The notes beneath the pieces are model-generated. The model was not told the origin of the DNA. It was given only the letters and a program-made list of their open reading frames with translations, and did no database searches. Below are positions 53,221-60,924 of a stretch of 64,000 nucleotides of DNA, in pieces. Origin of the DNA: an uncultured Halobacteriovorax sp. (GTDB taxonomy: Bacteria > Bdellovibrionota > Bacteriovoracia > Bacteriovoracales > Bacteriovoracaceae); assembly GCA_913061265.1 (NCBI GenBank), contig CAJXVS010000004.1, positions 343,339-407,338 on the forward strand, written 5' to 3'. How positions within the stretch are numbered: the first letter of the stretch is position 1; each line of letters opens with the position of its first letter. The position numbers and the translations under genes were made by a program.

Positions 53221-53865
53221 TCAATGATGACCTGCAATCAAAGATTCGCCTGCCATTAATTCCTGTCCAACTTGTATAAGTATCTCATATTTATTGGGTA
53301 TATATAAGACCAGAGTGCCACCAAAAGGTAATAAGCCAATATTCGCTTGTCTCTTTCCTCTATCCCCAGGCATGACTTTAATCTCAGGCCAAAGTCCCAT
53401 GGGGCACTTAATCAGTTGTAGACCAATTTCGTCACCTTTTAAATCTTTGAGGGAGATCAAGAGACCTGCCCTATCTAGCAATACTTTTTCTTTTGAGTAT
53501 CTAAAATGCTCTCTTCCTTTTGCACTAACTAAGTCTTTTATCTCACTCGAAAAAGGAAGGTAGATCCCGTATTCAACGTTCCAAGGAATTCGAACAACCA
53601 CTTCCGTAAAATCTTTACCAAGCGTTGGATGATCCACGTTTGGTAATATACCAATAACTTTGCCATTAGACGGAGCATACAAAACTCCATCTGTAATACT
53701 AAGATTTTCCTTATAGACTCCTACCTTTCTTCTGAAAAAGAGAAGGGCCAACCCATAGGAAACTAATGAAATTAATGAAAGTAATGAGAACCCTAAAGTT
53801 AAAAAAGCGAGAGTCGTGAAAATGAATAGAAAGTGAATAAATCTATTTATATAAAAATATCTCAC
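53221..53865 (-). CDS. Phosphatidylserine decarboxylase-like protein lacking catalytic residues
   Basis: 214 aa, short Psd-A type: an N-terminal hydrophobic pair (about 10-45), then the beta-rich domain ending LVLYIPNKYEILIQVGQEL and AGESLIAG, as in PS decarboxylases. The self-cleavage site, normally FGS, reads PFGGTLVLY, with no Ser to become the pyruvoyl group. The usual ADG motif is SNG (APSNGKVIG) and the NVH motif is NVE (PWNVEYGIY), so all three members of the Asp-His-Ser triad seem replaced. Placed directly before pssA. Start is GTG, overlapping tsaB by one base, with AAAGG six bases upstream. Fold call is firm; activity is doubtful. Confidence 0.82.
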   Translation of the reverse strand: MRYFYINRFIHFLFIFTTLAFLTLGFSLLSLISLVSYGLALLFFRRKVGVYKENLSITDGVLYAPSNGKVIGILPNVDHPTLGKDFTEVVVRIPWNVEYGIYLPFSSEIKDLVSAKGREHFRYSKEKVLLDRAGLLISLKDLKGDEIGLQLIKCPMGLWPEIKVMPGDRGKRQANIGLLPFGGTLVLYIPNKYEILIQVGQELMAGESLIAGHH

Positions 53866-54476
53866 TATAAACCTTTCGTTTGCTTGGGTTTAGTAAACTC
53901 TTTATCTATTGCCCTATAATAGTAAGGAGTTTCTGATAAATCATCTTCTACAATTCTTGAAAATAACTCTTTGGAATTATTTTCAATTAATTCTAAGGTT
54001 GAAATACTCTTTGGAATACTTTCAATACTCGAAGAGATAGTGAAAATATTTTCTTCTTCAACAACGAATTCACTTTTAGGTACTAAGGTAGATTCACTTT
54101 TTACTCCATCCCAAGAAAAAATGAAGTATTCACCTTTGTGGGCCTCTGATATCCATTTTCCTTTCTGATGATTCAAGAATTTAGGCACATCAAAGAAATA
54201 GAAAGAATTCGTTTTAATTTCTTTCCATCTTAGGATCTGAGCAAAACCTTCAACTAACCTAACACCAGTATAACTACCAGGCCCAGCACAGTAAAAGACG
54301 CGATCTAACTTAAATAAGTCTATTTCATATTTAGTAAGAATTTCTTCTAGGAGCCCATGAAAGACTCCAGAACTTTTCTTGTTTTTATATGTTTTAAATT
54401 CAGCCCAATTCAAATTTTTATCAAGCAATCCGATTGTTAAAAACTCTGATGAATCGACAAATAAAGAGTAGCTCAT
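53865..54476 (-). CDS. tsaB: tRNA threonylcarbamoyladenosine biosynthesis protein TsaB
   Basis: Partner of TsaD in making the t6A base of ANN-decoding tRNAs. 203 aa; the ASKHA-type N-terminus (YSLFVDSSEFLTIGLLD) and the FYCAGPGSYTGVRLVEGFAQ motif at about 62-81 are clear. The C-terminal half is divergent and shortened. Between rseP (1-nt gap) and the psd-like gene (1-nt overlap), so strictly operonic. Confidence 0.87.
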   Translation of the reverse strand: MSYSLFVDSSEFLTIGLLDKNLNWAEFKTYKNKKSSGVFHGLLEEILTKYEIDLFKLDRVFYCAGPGSYTGVRLVEGFAQILRWKEIKTNSFYFFDVPKFLNHQKGKWISEAHKGEYFIFSWDGVKSESTLVPKSEFVVEEENIFTISSSIESIPKSISTLELIENNSKELFSRIVEDDLSETPYYYRAIDKEFTKPKQTKGL

Positions 54477-54477
54477 T

Positions 54478-56055
54478 TTAAAAAAATCTTACAACATCAT
54501 TATACAGAGCGCCTACCATCAACATAAGCAGCAATGACAGTCCAAATTGTTGCGCGATCTCCATCTTTCTCCTAGAAACAGGACCCCTATTGAGAACCTC
54601 AAGGAAAATAAACATTATATGCCCACCATCCAAAACTGGAATTGGGAATAGGTTGATAATTCCTAAGTTGATAGAGATAAGCGCCATCAACTGAAAGAAG
54701 TAAGAAAAGCTTGTGTTAAACGAATCCGTTGCAACTTTCCCAATGGCCAAAGGTCCACCAATATTTTTTGCAGAAACTTCGGCTGTTATCAGTTTCTTGA
54801 ATCCATCAACCGTCTTGAGAATGCTTTCCCATGTTCTAGGGAAAGCGAGATAGAATGAATTAAGAAACCCTCGTGAGTTCGTATTATAGAAACGTATTCC
54901 TTGGAATACACCTGCACTATATACTCCGATAAGCTTTATCTTTTTCTTTTTGATTGTTTTAACTTGAGGGGTAAGGCTTACATTCCTCTCCACACCATTA
55001 TCTATAATCTGAAGATTTACAGCGCCCTCGTTAGCTTTATCGATAGCATTACGTAGGTCATAGAAAGAGTTTAACTTCTTACCATCAACACCAATAATGA
55101 CATTCCCACCTTTCAGTCCTGCTTCATCTGAGGGCGACTTCATGTTCACACTTTTGATCATGAGATCAATAGGATAAAATCCAGCTTCTTTAAGAGACTC
55201 AAGAGCTTTTGTAGGATCACTAAGGATAATAGTACTTTTACTATTTTCTTCAAGCTCTAAGGTAGCGTAAGCATCTCCCTTTTTGGCCGTAGCGTCTTTT
55301 TTAACTTTAAAAAGTGTTAGTTTAGAGATTGGGTTCTCTGAATGCTGTATTTGATCAAGTGAAAGATTCCAATCGACCTTATCTTCAGTAAGACTAACTG
55401 CAAATCGCTCGTTCTTGCCATTAGTAATGACTGGAGATCGCATTAAAGGGGATTTGGCAAAAGACTCTTGAAAGTTTTCTCCAGAAACACTTGAAGCAAT
55501 CGCAACATCTTTCCCTGAACGACTAACGACTATTCCCTTTATCTCATCTTGGCCTTCAACAACAACGTCACTAGGATTATAAACAGGTACACCATTAACT
55601 TCTTTAATGACGTCACCAGATCTCAAACCTTTTGAGTAAAGAACATTTGTTTTTTCGATAACACCAATTCTAATCTCGGGAATTCTCTCCCCTGAAACTA
55701 ATAGAGCATAAAAAATAAAATAAGCAAGAACGAAGTTTGCAAGTGGTCCGCCCATGACGATCCAAAATCTTTGCCATTTATTTTTATGAGTAAAACTATG
55801 AGGACGGTCTTCGTCAGGAATTTCATCTTTAGTGAGTGGGTTATCTCCGAACATCTTAACGTAGCCACCTAATGGAATTAAGGACCAAGCGTATTCAGTA
55901 TCACCCATCTTGTATTTTAGAAGTTTAGGACCAAACCCAATAGAGAAGACTTCAACCCTCACACCAAAGAGACGTGCAAACAGGAAGTGCCCTAGCTCAT
56001 GAAAGAAAACTAAAGGACCTAAGAAAATGATAAATATTAAAATTTGTTCAAGCAT
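54478..56055 (-). CDS. rseP: RseP-type site-2 zinc metalloprotease
   Basis: Intramembrane protease that cuts membrane-bound regulators such as anti-sigma factors and leftover signal peptides. 525 aa with the zinc motif HELGH at 19-23 in the first helix, a GFGPKLL/WSLIPLGGYVKMFGD segment, two periplasmic PDZ domains (GLRSGDVIKEVNG near 140; AGLKGGNVIIGVDGKKL near 315) and the third ligand in LFPIPVLDGGHIM (about 470). Longer than the E. coli protein (450 aa), mainly between the PDZ domains. In the cdsA-rseP order common in proteobacteria. Confidence 0.94.
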   Translation of the reverse strand: MLEQILIFIIFLGPLVFFHELGHFLFARLFGVRVEVFSIGFGPKLLKYKMGDTEYAWSLIPLGGYVKMFGDNPLTKDEIPDEDRPHSFTHKNKWQRFWIVMGGPLANFVLAYFIFYALLVSGERIPEIRIGVIEKTNVLYSKGLRSGDVIKEVNGVPVYNPSDVVVEGQDEIKGIVVSRSGKDVAIASSVSGENFQESFAKSPLMRSPVITNGKNERFAVSLTEDKVDWNLSLDQIQHSENPISKLTLFKVKKDATAKKGDAYATLELEENSKSTIILSDPTKALESLKEAGFYPIDLMIKSVNMKSPSDEAGLKGGNVIIGVDGKKLNSFYDLRNAIDKANEGAVNLQIIDNGVERNVSLTPQVKTIKKKKIKLIGVYSAGVFQGIRFYNTNSRGFLNSFYLAFPRTWESILKTVDGFKKLITAEVSAKNIGGPLAIGKVATDSFNTSFSYFFQLMALISINLGIINLFPIPVLDGGHIMFIFLEVLNRGPVSRRKMEIAQQFGLSLLLMLMVGALYNDVVRFF

Positions 56056-56058
56056 CGA

Positions 56059-56883
56059 TTAACCAAAGTTAAAGTACTTCAAAGCAAGCGCGTAAAACGG
56101 AGCTAAGAATATTAGACTGTCTATTCTATCATAAACCCCACCATGCCCTGGGATCAAAGAAGAGCTGTCCTTTACCTCTGCTTGTCTTTTTATTTTACTT
56201 TGTATCAGATCACCGACTTGTGACATAAGTCCTAAAAAGCTAAAGAAAACAAACAGTTGCACTGACATTACGTCGAACAAGAGATGCCAACTAACACCCC
56301 CGACAATACCTGAGGTAATTATTCCACCAATAAGGCCTTCTATTGTTTTATTCGGGCTGACGGCTTTCCAAAGCTTATGCTTTCCAAAATTTTTGCCAAA
56401 AAACCAAGCCCCAGTATCCATGCCAAAATTTACTAGAAGAAGGACTGCTAAGAATTCACGCCAATCCCCATAATGAAAGAGTGAAGTTAAGGCCGTGACA
56501 GGAAGGACAATCATAAGTCCCCCTATAGCCGGAAACTTAGATGAAACAAACTCCAAAAAGTTTCCTTCAATATTTACATAAAAGAGATAAACAACGAGAA
56601 CGATATTAAATAAAACGGCAGCATTATTCATGACGTTGAATAACCCCATCGTATTGTCGAAGAAATTTAGAAAGATCGCTGGGATCAATAAGATAGCTTG
56701 AGAAATAAAATAATTTAAATTCCATCTCTCTCTTTTAAAGATATTGCAATAGATCTCATCTATGGCCAAACAACCAACTAAGATAACAAAGCCGATGGTT
56801 GGTTTTGACCCCAAATAAATGAGAAATGCCACCAAAGCGGAGAGCACAAGTGCCGATGCGATTCTTTTATTTGTATTAGACAC
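56059..56883 (-). CDS. cdsA: Phosphatidate cytidylyltransferase
   Basis: Makes CDP-diacylglycerol from phosphatidate and CTP in the inner membrane. 274 aa, about seven helices, with the PROSITE-type signature at the C-terminus: SKIKRQAEVKDSSSLIPGHGG then VYDRID. WFFGKNFGKHKLWKAVSPNKT is also typical. It abuts uppS (1-nt overlap) and precedes rseP by 3 nt. Supplies pssA in the same operon. Confidence 0.95.
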   Translation of the reverse strand: MSNTNKRIASALVLSALVAFLIYLGSKPTIGFVILVGCLAIDEIYCNIFKRERWNLNYFISQAILLIPAIFLNFFDNTMGLFNVMNNAAVLFNIVLVVYLFYVNIEGNFLEFVSSKFPAIGGLMIVLPVTALTSLFHYGDWREFLAVLLLVNFGMDTGAWFFGKNFGKHKLWKAVSPNKTIEGLIGGIITSGIVGGVSWHLLFDVMSVQLFVFFSFLGLMSQVGDLIQSKIKRQAEVKDSSSLIPGHGGVYDRIDSLIFLAPFYALALKYFNFG

Positions 56884-57671
56884 TAATTACCTCTCCATTC
56901 TGTCTTTGAAGAAGACATTAGCCTCAAGTTCTCATCGGCTCTCATTTCGTTTTCATTCAATGAGTCTGTTTTTTCTACTGAACCGAATCGTCTTTCCCTG
57001 TCATTTGTTTCTAGGATTATTTGCCTAAACTCACTACGCTTAAATTCAGGCCACTTTGTCTTTGTAAAATATAGTTCAGCGTAAGCGATTTGCCATAAGA
57101 GAAAGTTAGAAACCCTCATGTCACCGCCAGTACGAATCAGAAGATCTACATCCTTGATTTCGGGGATCAATAGATTCTCCGCCAAATCCTCTTTTGTGAG
57201 TTCTTTTCCTGGATTCTTTTTAATAAAGCAATTTACTGACTTGATGATTTCATCTCTTCCACCGTAACCAAATGCAAAGTTCAGTTTTAGTCCTTTTGCA
57301 TTCTTTGTTAGGGTTTCTAATTCGTAAATAAGAGATTTTGTTTCATCAGGAAGAGGAGAGATATCCCCCATAACCTTAAATCTAATATCGTTTGCGATGA
57401 TTCGCTTCTTTTCTTTCTTAATGAATTTCTTAAGTAATAAAAAGAGAGTCTTTACTTCTAATAATGGACGGCTCCAATTCTCCGTTGAAAATGCATAGAG
57501 AGTTAATGACTCAACCCCTAGGTCATCCGCTTCTTCAACTATCTCTGAAACAATCCGGCTTCCACGAATATGCCCCCAAACTCTCGCATGAGAACGCGCT
57601 TCAGCCCACCTACCATTACCATCCATAATGATTGCGACATGTTTGAATTGATTTTCAAGAGTTTCTTTCAT
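56883..57671 (-). CDS. uppS: Isoprenyl transferase (undecaprenyl diphosphate synthase)
   Basis: Cis-prenyltransferase making the C55 carrier for peptidoglycan and O-antigen. 262 aa: IIMDGNGRWAEARSHARVWGHIRGS (catalytic Asp in MDGNGRW), SLTLYAFSTENWSRP, LNFAFGYGGRDEI and LLIRTGGDMRVSNFLLWQIAYAELYF are the five usual regions. Two bases after frr, one-base overlap with cdsA. The last about 30 residues are extra and polar. Confidence 0.96.
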   Translation of the reverse strand: MKETLENQFKHVAIIMDGNGRWAEARSHARVWGHIRGSRIVSEIVEEADDLGVESLTLYAFSTENWSRPLLEVKTLFLLLKKFIKKEKKRIIANDIRFKVMGDISPLPDETKSLIYELETLTKNAKGLKLNFAFGYGGRDEIIKSVNCFIKKNPGKELTKEDLAENLLIPEIKDVDLLIRTGGDMRVSNFLLWQIAYAELYFTKTKWPEFKRSEFRQIILETNDRERRFGSVEKTDSLNENEMRADENLRLMSSSKTEWRGN

Positions 57672-57673
57672 TA

Positions 57674-58231
57674 TTAAACTGAAAGGACTTCTTTCTCTTT
57701 AGATTCCATGATCTCATCAACTTGTTTTACATATTTATCGGTAACAACTTGAATCTCAGCCTGAAACTTCTTAGAGTCGTCTTCACCAATGGACTTATCT
57801 TTCTCTGCTTTCTTAACAAGATCGTTTTGATCTCTACGCGCATTTCTTATAGCAATCTTCGCGTCTTCTCCAAGCTTCTTAATATCTTTCACTTGATCTT
57901 TTCTTCTCTCTTCAGTCAAAGCTGGAAATGGAATTCTAATTAAGTTTCCATCATTTGAAGGAGTAAGACCTAAGTTTGCACCCATGATTGCTTTTTCAAT
58001 ATCAGCGATAAGAGTCTTATCAAATGGCTGAATCTGGAGAAGCCTAGCTTCGGGTGTACTAATTTGACCAACTTGAGAGATAGGAGTCGATGAACCATAA
58101 TAATCAACAGAGACACCATCAAGAACATTTGCCGAGGCTCTTCCTGTTCTTACTTTTGTTAGTTGATGTTTTAAAGACTCTAAAGCCTTTGTCATACTTT
58201 CTTCTAAAACTGGTTTAATTTCATCTAACAT
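57674..58231 (-). CDS. frr: Ribosome recycling factor
   Basis: Splits post-termination ribosomes with EF-G. 185 aa, full length: KVRTGRASANVLDGVSVDYYGS (about 27-48), PFDKTLIADIEKAIMGANLGLTPSNDG and the IPFPALTEERRKD region are standard. Nine nt after pyrH, two nt before uppS. Good ribosome site (GGAGC). Confidence 0.97.
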   Translation of the reverse strand: MLDEIKPVLEESMTKALESLKHQLTKVRTGRASANVLDGVSVDYYGSSTPISQVGQISTPEARLLQIQPFDKTLIADIEKAIMGANLGLTPSNDGNLIRIPFPALTEERRKDQVKDIKKLGEDAKIAIRNARRDQNDLVKKAEKDKSIGEDDSKKFQAEIQVVTDKYVKQVDEIMESKEKEVLSV

Positions 58232-58240
58232 GAAATGCTC

Positions 58241-58951
58241 CTATTTATTTGTAACTATTGTTCCGATCTTCTCGCCCTCTACAACTTTCTTAATATTCCC
58301 TTTTTCGAAAATATCAAAAACAATGATATCTAATTCATTGTCCATACATAGAGAAATTGCAGTGGAATCCATTACTTTAATTTCTTGTTTCAATACGTCG
58401 ATAAACTTTAATTTATCATATTTTACAGCATCATCATTTCCAACAGGATCTTTATCGTAGATACCATCTACTTTTGTAGCCTTTAGAATAACTTCTGCAT
58501 CTATTTCATTTGCTCTAAGTGCAGCGGCCGTATCCGTTGTAAAGTATGGATTACCAGTTCCTGCAGCAAAGATAATGACTCTTTTCTTTTCTAAGTGCCT
58601 AACAGCTCTTCTTCTAATATAAGGCTCAGCAATCTCTTGCATCTCAATGGCCGTAGTCACTCTTGTAAAAACCCCTATTCTTTCAAGATGATCTTGAAGA
58701 GCAAGTGAGTTGATAATAGTAGCGAGCATACCCATATGATCAGAAGTCGTTCTATCCATTCCCTTAGTAGATCCAGCAACTCCGCGGTGAATATTACCTC
58801 CACCGATAACGAGAGCAATCTCAATTCCTAATTCATGAATTTCTTTAATATCTTCAGCTAAACTTGTGATTGTTTCGGGACAGATGCCCCCACCTTGATT
58901 ACCGGCTAGAGCTTCACCTGATAATTTAAGAAGTATTCTTTTATATTTCAT
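58241..58951 (-). CDS. pyrH: Uridylate kinase
   Basis: UMP kinase, hexameric, amino-acid-kinase fold, 236 aa. [12 protein letters not shown] at the start, [10 protein letters not shown], the [15 protein letters not shown] region, [17 protein letters not shown] and [10 protein letters not shown] are all present. AGGAAG before the ATG. It follows tsf by 73 nt that contain a strong terminator, so its expression depends on readthrough or on a promoter I could not find. Confidence 0.97.
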   Translation of the reverse strand: MKYKRILLKLSGEALAGNQGGGICPETITSLAEDIKEIHELGIEIALVIGGGNIHRGVAGSTKGMDRTTSDHMGMLATIINSLALQDHLERIGVFTRVTTAIEMQEIAEPYIRRRAVRHLEKKRVIIFAAGTGNPYFTTDTAAALRANEIDAEVILKATKVDGIYDKDPVGNDDAVKYDKLKFIDVLKQEIKVMDSTAISLCMDNELDIIVFDIFEKGNIKKVVEGEKIGTIVTNK

Positions 58952-58965
58952 TCAACTTCCTATGC

Positions 58966-59001
58966 AAAAAAAAGGGGACTCGCGTTGCCGCAACAGTCCC
59001 C
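58966..59001 (-). terminator. Rho-independent terminator between tsf and pyrH
   Basis: Minus strand: GGGGACT and AGTCCCC flank an inner GTTGC/GCAAC hairpin and are followed by eight U. The U-tract ends 14 nt before the pyrH ATG, so it ends most rpsB-tsf transcripts and limits entry into the pyrH-truA genes. Confidence 0.88.
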
Positions 59002-59024
59002 TTATTTATTCGAAATTTTATTTA

Positions 59025-59897
59025 CTATTGCTTACCAGTCATTTTAGCAACTTCATCAGCGAGGTTATCTTCTTTCTTCTCGATACCTTCACCTAAGTTA
59101 AGCTTATGAAAAGCTACAACTTCAATGTCACTTCCAACACTAGCGATTAGCTTTTTGATGTTCATGTCTGGATCTTTAACGAATGCTTGCTCCATTAGAC
59201 ATACTTCTTTAGCTAATTTACCAAGTTTACCCATGATGATTTTATCAATCATATTCTCAGGTTTACCTTCTTCAAGAAGTTGAGCTTTATAAATAGCTGC
59301 TTCTCTTTGTTTGTAATCTTCATCAATCTCACTAGCATTTAAAAACTTAGGAGATGCTGCTGCAACATGCATAGCTATGTCTCTAGCAAGGCCTTGAACT
59401 TTTTCACCCTTATCAGATGACTTAAGATTAACTAAAACACCGATCTTTCCACCGTGGTTATAGCTTCCAAGAACGCCGTCAGCGCTAACAGCAACAAATC
59501 TTCTGATATCAACTTTCTCTCCACACTTAAGTGTAAGTTCATTTGATTCAGTAGATTTTGAGTCTTTTAATTCATTAATGTCTGAAGGCTTGTTAGCAAG
59601 CGTCCATTCACCAATTGATTTTGCAAAGTTTTGGAAGTCATCACCCTTTGAAACAAAGTCAGTTTCGCAGTTAACTTCAACTAGAACACCATTGTTACCA
59701 TCAACGATAGTTGCAACAGCACCTTCAGCAGCAACTCTTGATTGCTTCTTCTGTGCAGCAGCTAAACCTTTCTTACGAAGGTAATCAACAGCAGCTTCAA
59801 GATCCCCGTTAGTTTCCTTAAGGGCGTCTTTACAGGCCATCATTCCGGCACCGGTTTGTTCTCTTAATTCTTTTACAGCACTAGCAGTTATTGCCAT
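59025..59897 (-). CDS. tsf: Translation elongation factor Ts
   Basis: Nucleotide exchange factor for EF-Tu. 290 aa. The N-terminal UBA-like domain (VKELREQTGAGMMACKDALKETNGDLEAAVDYLRKKG) and the TDFVSKGDDFQNF motif that contacts EF-Tu are intact, followed by the dimerisation core. 28 nt after rpsB with AGAGGA before the ATG. Confidence 0.97.
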   Translation of the reverse strand: MAITASAVKELREQTGAGMMACKDALKETNGDLEAAVDYLRKKGLAAAQKKQSRVAAEGAVATIVDGNNGVLVEVNCETDFVSKGDDFQNFAKSIGEWTLANKPSDINELKDSKSTESNELTLKCGEKVDIRRFVAVSADGVLGSYNHGGKIGVLVNLKSSDKGEKVQGLARDIAMHVAAASPKFLNASEIDEDYKQREAAIYKAQLLEEGKPENMIDKIIMGKLGKLAKEVCLMEQAFVKDPDMNIKKLIASVGSDIEVVAFHKLNLGEGIEKKEDNLADEVAKMTGKQ

Positions 59898-59925
59898 TTT
59901 AATATCCTCTTTAAAAAATTATTAA

Positions 59926-60726
59926 TTACTCAGCAGTTTCTTCACCTTGAAGGTCGATATCTTTTTCAAACTTTGAAATGATTTCTTTTTCAAGAGAAGC
60001 GTCTCTTCCACCAGTTTCTTTATTGGCTTGAGATTTCTTAACACTTTTAGAACCTTCACTAACAGCACTTGCGAAATACCCAGCAAGTAAAGTTACAGAC
60101 TTAATAGCATCATCGTTTGCAGGTACAACATAAGAGATTCCAGCAGGATCACAGTTAGTATCAGTGATAGCAACTACAGGAATTCCAAGTACGTTAGCTT
60201 CTTGGATAGCAATTCTTTCGTTGTTAGGATCAACAACAAAAAGAGCTCCAGGAAGTTTTCTCATATCTTTGATCCCACCTAAGTTTTTCTCAAGCTTGAT
60301 CATATCTTTTTCGATCTTAGATCTTTCTTTTTTAGTAAGAAGACCAAAATCACCAGTCTCTTTCATCTTTTCAACTTTACGAAGCTTATCGATAGAAAGG
60401 TTGATTGTTTTATAGTTTGTAAGCATTCCACCTAGCCAACGGTTAGTTACGTGAAAAGCGCCACATGATTCAGCAGCATCTCTAACAGCTTGAGCTGCTT
60501 GTCTTTTCGTACCAACGAAAAGTACTGGCTTTCCTTCTTGAGAAGTTTTCTTCAAAAAGTCATGAGCTTGTTTTGCAAGAGGAATAGTTTTTCCAAGATC
60601 AACGATGTAAATACCGTTTCTTTCACCAAAAACGTATTTCTTCATTTTTGGATTCCACTTGTGTGTCTGGTGACCGAAGTGAGCTCCGGCTTCTAGTAGT
60701 TCTTGTAATTGTAAGTCATTAGCCAC
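59926..60726 (-). CDS. rpsB: 30S ribosomal protein S2
   Basis: 266 aa. Begins ANDLQLQELLEAGAHFGHQTHKWNPKMK, and holds IDLxKTIPLAKQAH-type, VLFVGTKRQAAQAV, RWLGGMLTNY and PGALFVVDPNNERIAI motifs of S2. The start is the GTG at 60726 with AAGGAG eight bases upstream; an ATG-led longer frame to 60852 would translate the structured leader and adds residues unlike S2. First gene of the rpsB-tsf unit. Confidence 0.97.
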   Translation of the reverse strand: MANDLQLQELLEAGAHFGHQTHKWNPKMKKYVFGERNGIYIVDLGKTIPLAKQAHDFLKKTSQEGKPVLFVGTKRQAAQAVRDAAESCGAFHVTNRWLGGMLTNYKTINLSIDKLRKVEKMKETGDFGLLTKKERSKIEKDMIKLEKNLGGIKDMRKLPGALFVVDPNNERIAIQEANVLGIPVVAITDTNCDPAGISYVVPANDDAIKSVTLLAGYFASAVSEGSKSVKKSQANKETGGRDASLEKEIISKFEKDIDLQGEETAE

Positions 60727-60836
60727 AATTTTCTCCTTAACGGGTGGTTTTCTAATCGCACCTACGACCCTCTCGGGACCACCGCAGTGATGCGAATGTT
60801 GATAATCTGCGGAGTGCCCGCAGGGTATAAAAATGT
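60727..60836 (-). promoter_or_regulatory. Structured rpsB leader, candidate S2 autoregulatory RNA
   Basis: About 110 nt between the predicted start and the rpsB GTG, more GC-rich than its surroundings. Three copies of a 6-nt arm can pair in two ways: CCGCAG (minus; plus 60807-60812) can bind CTGCGG upstream (plus 60818-60823) or CTGCGG downstream (plus 60782-60787). GGTGG and CCACC arms further down can enclose the GTCCCGAGAGGGTC region next to the ribosome site. S2 represses its own mRNA through such leaders in other bacteria. Confidence 0.5.
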
Positions 60837-60842
60837 ATGCAT

Positions 60843-60871
60843 TAAATAGCATAGGGAAACTGGATGAACAA
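60843..60871 (-). promoter_or_regulatory. Sigma-70-type promoter of rpsB-tsf
   Basis: Minus strand: TTGTTC (-35), 17-nt spacer, TGC-TATTTA extended -10. It lies between the ftsK stop and the rpsB leader. Confidence 0.5.
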
Positions 60872-60924
60872 CCTTATAGTAAGGGATTACGAAGGTTTAG
60901 ACCTATTGATTCACTCTGTTAATA

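Noticed and set aside
60727..60852. N-terminal extension of ribosomal protein S2
   Set aside because: Covers the structured leader, gives a Cys/His-rich stretch unlike S2, and the GTG at 60726 has an ideal AAGGAG.
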